Positions 5,102 through 7,541 of a stretch of 7,541 nucleotides of DNA are shown here, in pieces. The translations under genes and the position numbers were made by a program. Origin of the DNA: JAJXYP01 sp035541855 (GTDB lineage Bacteria; Patescibacteriota; Minisyncoccia; UBA6257; 2-01-FULL-56-20); contig DATKMM010000039.1 in assembly GCA_035541855.1 (NCBI GenBank), forward strand, positions 1-7,541, given 5' to 3'. Positions within the stretch are counted from its first letter, which is position 1; every line of letters starts with the position of its first letter. The notes beneath the pieces are model-generated. The model worked only from the letters and a program-made list of their open reading frames with translations. It did no database searches and had not been told where the DNA came from.

Positions 5102-6151
5102 ATGATCCTCTCCCAGACCGTCCGCGTCATCATCCTGGCGACCATCTCGTTCCTTACCGCGCTTTTGCTGACCCCCGTGTGGTACAAGCTGCTCGCCAAG
5201 CGGGGCTTCAGCAAGCAGCTGCGCGAGTCGAAGGACGCGCCCGTGTTCTACGAACTGCACAAAAAGAAGATCGGCGTGCCGACCGGCGCCGGCGTCGTGA
5301 TCTGGGTGACGGTATTCGTGCTCGCGATGGTGTTCGACCTCCTGAACCACCTTTTCGACGGGTTCTGGCATTATCTGAGCTTCGTCGACCGCGCGGAGAC
5401 CTATCTTCCGCTCGCGGCGCTTGTCCTCGCCGGCCTCCTCGGCCTTCTCGACGATTGGCTCAACGTCATGAAGCTTGGCGGCGCCTCCGGCGGGGGATTG
5501 AAGGTGAGGCACAAGTCGCTGTTCTACATCCTTGCCGCCGGCGTCGGCGCCTGGTGGTTCTTTTTCCGCCTCGGGTTCGACGCCCTGAACGTCCCGTTCG
5601 TGGGCAACGTCACGATCGGCTGGTGGTATATCCCGCTTTTCATGTTCATCGTGTTCGCTTCGGCGTTCTCGGCGAACGAGACCGACGGCCTCGACGGCCT
5701 CCTCGGCGGTTCGTCGCTTTTCGCGTTCGTCGCGCTCACGACCGTCGCCTTCATGCTTGGCCGCTACCAGCTCGCGGCGTTCGGCGGCATGATGATCGGC
5801 GCGCTCCTCGCGTTCCTTTGGAGCAATATCTACCCCGCCAAATTTTTCATGGGCGACACGGGCTCGATGTCCCTCGGTATCACGATCGGCATCATCGCGA
5901 TGCTGACGAACACCGCGCTCCTCCTGCCGCTTTTCATGATCATTCCGGTCATCGAGTCGCTCTCGGTCATCATCCAGCTCGTTTCGAAGAAGCTCCGCCA
6001 CGGCAAAAAGGTTTTCCGCTCGACGCCCATCCACCACCATTTCGAGGCGCTCGGCTGGCCCGAATCACAGATCACCATGCGCTTCTGGATCGTGAGCGCC
6101 ATCTCCTGCGCGCTCGGGCTCGTGGTGTTCTTCGTCTCGCGCACGATGTAG
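5102..6151 (+). CDS. mraY: Phospho-N-acetylmuramoyl-pentapeptide transferase
   Basis: MraY moves phospho-MurNAc-pentapeptide from UDP to undecaprenyl phosphate, making lipid I at the membrane. The 349 residues carry many hydrophobic helices, as expected for ten transmembrane segments. Motifs in order: KIGVPTGAGVV (about 56-66, family TPTMGG region), catalytic D117-D118 in LLGLLDDWLNVMK, N192-E-T-D195-G-L-D198-G-L in the loop usually reading NLTDGLDGLA, G251-D252-T-G-S for the metal-binding Asp, and TPIHHHFEALGW (308-319), the family histidine loop. The Leu normally after Asn192 is Glu here. An extra stretch around 82-98 (NHLFDGFWHYLSFVDRA) lies between the second and third helices. The ATG at 5102 is 9 bases after the carboxypeptidase stop. 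The genes that often follow mraY (murD, ftsW, murG) are missing here. Confidence 0.95.
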   Translation: MILSQTVRVIILATISFLTALLLTPVWYKLLAKRGFSKQLRESKDAPVFYELHKKKIGVPTGAGVVIWVTVFVLAMVFDLLNHLFDGFWHYLSFVDRAETYLPLAALVLAGLLGLLDDWLNVMKLGGASGGGLKVRHKSLFYILAAGVGAWWFFFRLGFDALNVPFVGNVTIGWWYIPLFMFIVFASAFSANETDGLDGLLGGSSLFAFVALTTVAFMLGRYQLAAFGGMMIGALLAFLWSNIYPAKFFMGDTGSMSLGITIGIIAMLTNTALLLPLFMIIPVIESLSVIIQLVSKKLRHGKKVFRSTPIHHHFEALGWPESQITMRFWIVSAISCALGLVVFFVSRTM

Positions 6152-6168
6152 CTTTTTTGCCGGATGTA

Positions 6169-6177
6169 TGGAATAAT
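6169..6177 (+). promoter_or_regulatory. Possible extended -10 promoter before the hypothetical gene
   Basis: TGGAATAAT resembles an extended -10 element (TGn followed by AATAAT) and lies in the 77-base gap after mraY. No -35 at proper spacing is seen. The T-run at 6153-6158 just upstream has no hairpin in front of it, so read-through from mraY is equally possible. Confidence 0.25.
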
Positions 6178-6228
6178 CGGCAGCAGCGGACCCGGTGAAA
6201 ATCCAAGGGTCGCGGAAAGAGAGGAAGC

Positions 6229-6843
6229 GTGTACAACGTTATCTTTGGGACGGTATTACTGCTGGGAGTGTTCTGGCTTTACGCCCAGCGGCAGCGGCGG
6301 AACCGCAGGGTGGTAGATGAGTCGTTCCGGCGATGGCAGTCGCATATGATCGCCATCCTGATAGAGATCGAGCGGGCAATAGCCGACGAGTCGTCGCTCA
6401 TCTACGACGCCGGCGGACTCCCGGAGAATCTGATCTATCTGAAGGGCGTGATCTCCCGGGCGGAGCCTGATCCGGTGCTGGATGGATCCCGTTATCACGG
6501 CCGGATCCTGGGATATCCCTTGAAGTGTCAGATGCAGGGATATCTCACGGGCGCGCTCCTGTGGCGGGCGCGGATGCTGGAGTCCGCAAATTCCCGGGCG
6601 GACCAGCTGGAACGAAATATCCGGATGTTGGCGTTCACGCAGAGAGACGCCGTTCCGTTGACCGGGGAGGAGATCAAGGCGCTGCGGGGGCAGGTCGATG
6701 TTCTCCGGTTTGAAGCTCGGGCGGCAGACCGAACCTTCCATAATTTATATATGGCTGCCGCGTGGTGCGGGTTCGCCGTGCGCGAGAGCCCCGCGAGCTA
6801 TTTAGGCTCCGGGACGGGCGAGGGCGCGCGTACGCATCACTGA
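6229..6843 (+). CDS. Hypothetical single-pass membrane protein
   Basis: I do not recognise this 204-residue protein. Residues 3-18 (NVIFGTVLLLGVFWLY) form one membrane segment followed by the basic stretch RQRRNRR, which by the positive-inside rule puts the long C-terminal part in the cytoplasm. The rest is mostly helix-like and charged (for example SFRRWQSHMIAILIEIERAIAD and LRGQVDVLRFEARAADRTFHNLY), with no catalytic motif that I can name. GTG at 6229 is chosen because an AGAGGA Shine-Dalgarno lies a few bases upstream, the membrane segment starts at once, and a TGA at 6196-6198 closes the frame upstream. Codon choice differs from the genes before it: more ATA and CGG, and less of the neighbours' GCG/CTC bias. 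That hints at different origin or low expression. A strong terminator follows after 14 bases. Confidence 0.7.
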   Translation: MYNVIFGTVLLLGVFWLYAQRQRRNRRVVDESFRRWQSHMIAILIEIERAIADESSLIYDAGGLPENLIYLKGVISRAEPDPVLDGSRYHGRILGYPLKCQMQGYLTGALLWRARMLESANSRADQLERNIRMLAFTQRDAVPLTGEEIKALRGQVDVLRFEARAADRTFHNLYMAAAWCGFAVRESPASYLGSGTGEGARTHH

Positions 6844-6857
6844 GCCCTATGCCGCAT

Positions 6858-6896
6858 AGGCCGGTCCTTTCATGAAAAGGACCGGCCTGTTTTTTT
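6858..6896 (+). terminator. Strong rho-independent terminator
   Basis: A perfect 13-base stem AGGCCGGTCCTTT (6858-6870) with AAAGGACCGGCCT (6876-6888) and a CATGA loop is followed by G and seven Ts (6890-6896). It ends the plus-strand transcript just before the convergent tRNA. Read on the minus strand no T-run follows, so it is one-directional. A second small hairpin, CCTATG (6846-6851) with CATAGG (6855-6860), shares its first bases. Confidence 0.92.
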
Positions 6897-6902
6897 ATCT
6901 GG

Positions 6903-6989
6903 TGGTGCACAGGGTGAGAGTTGAACTCACTGGGCCGTAAAGACATCGCATTTACAGTGCGACCCCGCGCCGTACGGGACTACCTGTGC
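6903..6989 (-). tRNA. tRNA-Tyr (anticodon GUA), CCA encoded
   Basis: Read on the minus strand, a full cloverleaf is seen. The acceptor GCACAGG (from 6989) pairs with CCTGTGC (6913-6907), followed by discriminator A and an encoded CCA (6905-6903). The anticodon stem TCGCA/TGCGA holds the loop CTGTAAA, giving GUA for tyrosine. A long variable arm of about 15 bases marks it as class II, as expected for bacterial tRNA-Tyr. The T arm is GTGAG-TTCAACT-CTCAC. The D arm is slightly unusual: the clearest stem, CCCG/CGGG, leaves four bases (TAGT) after the acceptor instead of two. The first ten bases overlap the 3' end of the homing endonuclease ORF. Confidence 0.93.
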
Positions 6990-7541
6990 AGATCTTTATA
7001 ACAAGCGATGAATCTTTTGAAACGCTCATTATGCTTTTGATTCTTCGGCGCAATTTCGTCGAAAAACCGTCGTATGTCACTTATTTTGGTTATATATAAG
7101 TGGTGTCGGCTTATCGCAGACACATTGTAGTTTAGTATAGTGAGCATTCGTTGTAAAGATATGAGAAGTGGCGTCGAAAAATTAGTCAAGGAAATTTGAA
7201 TGCCAAATCTTAATTTATATACCGAACCATCGGTGTCGAAAAAGCCCCGAAGGAACGATCTCATATACGCCGCTTTTTCAAAGATCCAGGGTGGAGCAGC
7301 TACCTGTGACTTGACTTTATTAAAGACCAATCCTTCCGCTTGTAACCATTGGGTCGCCTTGACCGAGCCGAGATACACCGAGATATAACCGTTCGCATAC
7401 CGAAGAACCGTTCCGGTAGGACCGAATATCTCCCCCATGAGTCCGGAGATATATTCAGCATAGGAAATCTCTTTGGTGCCCAGCGTGATCGTTATCTGGA
7501 AATGTGAGAGATTGCCATCTCCCAGTACGATCCCGAAGAAT
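6980..7541 (-). CDS. LAGLIDADG homing endonuclease, C-terminal part (5' end outside window)
   Basis: LAGLIDADG endonucleases cut long DNA sites and spread the introns, inteins or free genes that encode them. The frame stays open to the window edge. The visible 186 residues include two motif copies: FFGIVLGDGNLS at residues 1-12, and FLRGFFDTDGSVY at about 96-108, with acidic residues D8 and D104 in the catalytic positions. Two motifs suggest a monomeric enzyme. After motif 2, LRFGIQISLTNFSTPLLISLQRML looks like the usual DNA-binding strand region. The Met codon at 7438 is internal, because motif 1 lies upstream of it. The region is AT-rich compared with its GC-rich neighbours, which fits horizontal transfer. 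It ends FIACYKDLHR with no intein-like His-Asn terminus. Its stop codon TAG (6982-6980) is inside the tRNA-Tyr gene. Confidence 0.88.
   Translation of the reverse strand, partial: FFGIVLGDGNLSHFQITITLGTKEISYAEYISGLMGEIFGPTGTVLRYANGYISVYLGSVKATQWLQAEGLVFNKVKSQVAAPPWIFEKAAYMRSFLRGFFDTDGSVYKLRFGIQISLTNFSTPLLISLQRMLTILNYNVSAISRHHLYITKISDIRRFFDEIAPKNQKHNERFKRFIACYKDLHR
6995..7022 (-). promoter_or_regulatory. Possible tRNA-Tyr promoter within the homing endonuclease 3' end
   Basis: On the minus strand, TTTCAA (7022-7017) and TATAAA (7000-6995) are 16 bases apart, and the mature tRNA begins five bases after the -10. This could allow tRNA transcription independent of the endonuclease, starting almost at the mature 5' end. 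The same bases encode the last endonuclease residues, and AT-rich sequence produces such matches by chance. Confidence 0.35.

Noticed and set aside
4022..6040. Long minus-strand open frame of 672 codons across scpB, the carboxypeptidase and mraY
   Set aside because: It lies antisense to three genes with clear family motifs. Its translation is a run of Arg, Asp, Glu, Gly and His, as expected when GC-rich codons are read backwards.
6152..6158. Terminator after mraY
   Set aside because: A run of six Ts exists, but no stable stem precedes it.
5179..6198. Plus-strand open frame in another phase over mraY
   Set aside because: The product is extremely Arg-rich with no motif, while the frame at 5102-6151 gives unmistakable MraY.
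6980..7438. Complete 152-residue endonuclease starting at the ATG at 7438
   Set aside because: The first LAGLIDADG motif (FFGIVLGDGNLS) is encoded in the same frame upstream of that ATG up to the window edge, so the gene is longer and cut by the window.
6980..7541. Intein
   Set aside because: The ORF ends in its own stop codon with no His-Asn and Ser/Thr/Cys extein junction and no host protein after it.
6903..7541. Intron within the tRNA gene
   Set aside because: All arms of the tRNA are present without interruption. Only the region 5' of the gene is occupied. An intron in another upstream gene outside the window cannot be excluded.

Overview
The window is a stretch of bacterial chromosome. 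It is GC-rich over most of its length, with a clearly AT-richer right end (about 6990-7541). Gene spacing is tight, many starts lack a Shine-Dalgarno sequence, the ATP synthase epsilon subunit is reduced to one domain, and the MraY and ScpAB sequences are divergent. Together these suggest a member of the Patescibacteria (Candidate Phyla Radiation, perhaps Parcubacteria-like). That assignment is an inference from gene style, not a proof.

Layout, left to right. Positions 1-1820 carry the tail of an ATP synthase operon: the end of atpD, a mini atpC, a small beta-carbonic-anhydrase-like protein, and frr (ribosome recycling factor). From 1821 to about 2060 there is no gene. This stretch holds a long imperfect hairpin whose two arms carry G-quadruplex motifs on opposite strands, followed by a rho-independent terminator. 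Positions 2060-2690 hold an IS200/IS605-type element with one Y1 transposase. It has the expected end hairpins, but also two nested inverted repeats that are unusual for this family. A sigma70-like promoter (2695-2724) precedes a plus-strand run scpA-scpB-DD-carboxypeptidase-mraY (2796-6151). It couples chromosome condensation (ScpAB), peptidoglycan trimming and lipid I synthesis. A 204-residue single-pass membrane protein of unknown function follows and ends at a strong terminator.

The right end reads on the minus strand: a LAGLIDADG homing endonuclease gene, open at the window edge, runs directly into an intact tRNA-Tyr(GUA) gene. The last three nucleotides of the endonuclease ORF, its stop codon, are nucleotides 8-10 of the tRNA. 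Making the tRNA and keeping an intact endonuclease mRNA would therefore conflict.

The most interesting points are the endonuclease/tRNA overlap, the nested inverted repeats of the IS200-like element (one covers the transposase start codon), the G-quadruplex-bearing long hairpin after frr, and the ATP synthase operon tail that joins a one-domain epsilon to a carbonic-anhydrase-like gene. No clearly new multi-gene system is visible.
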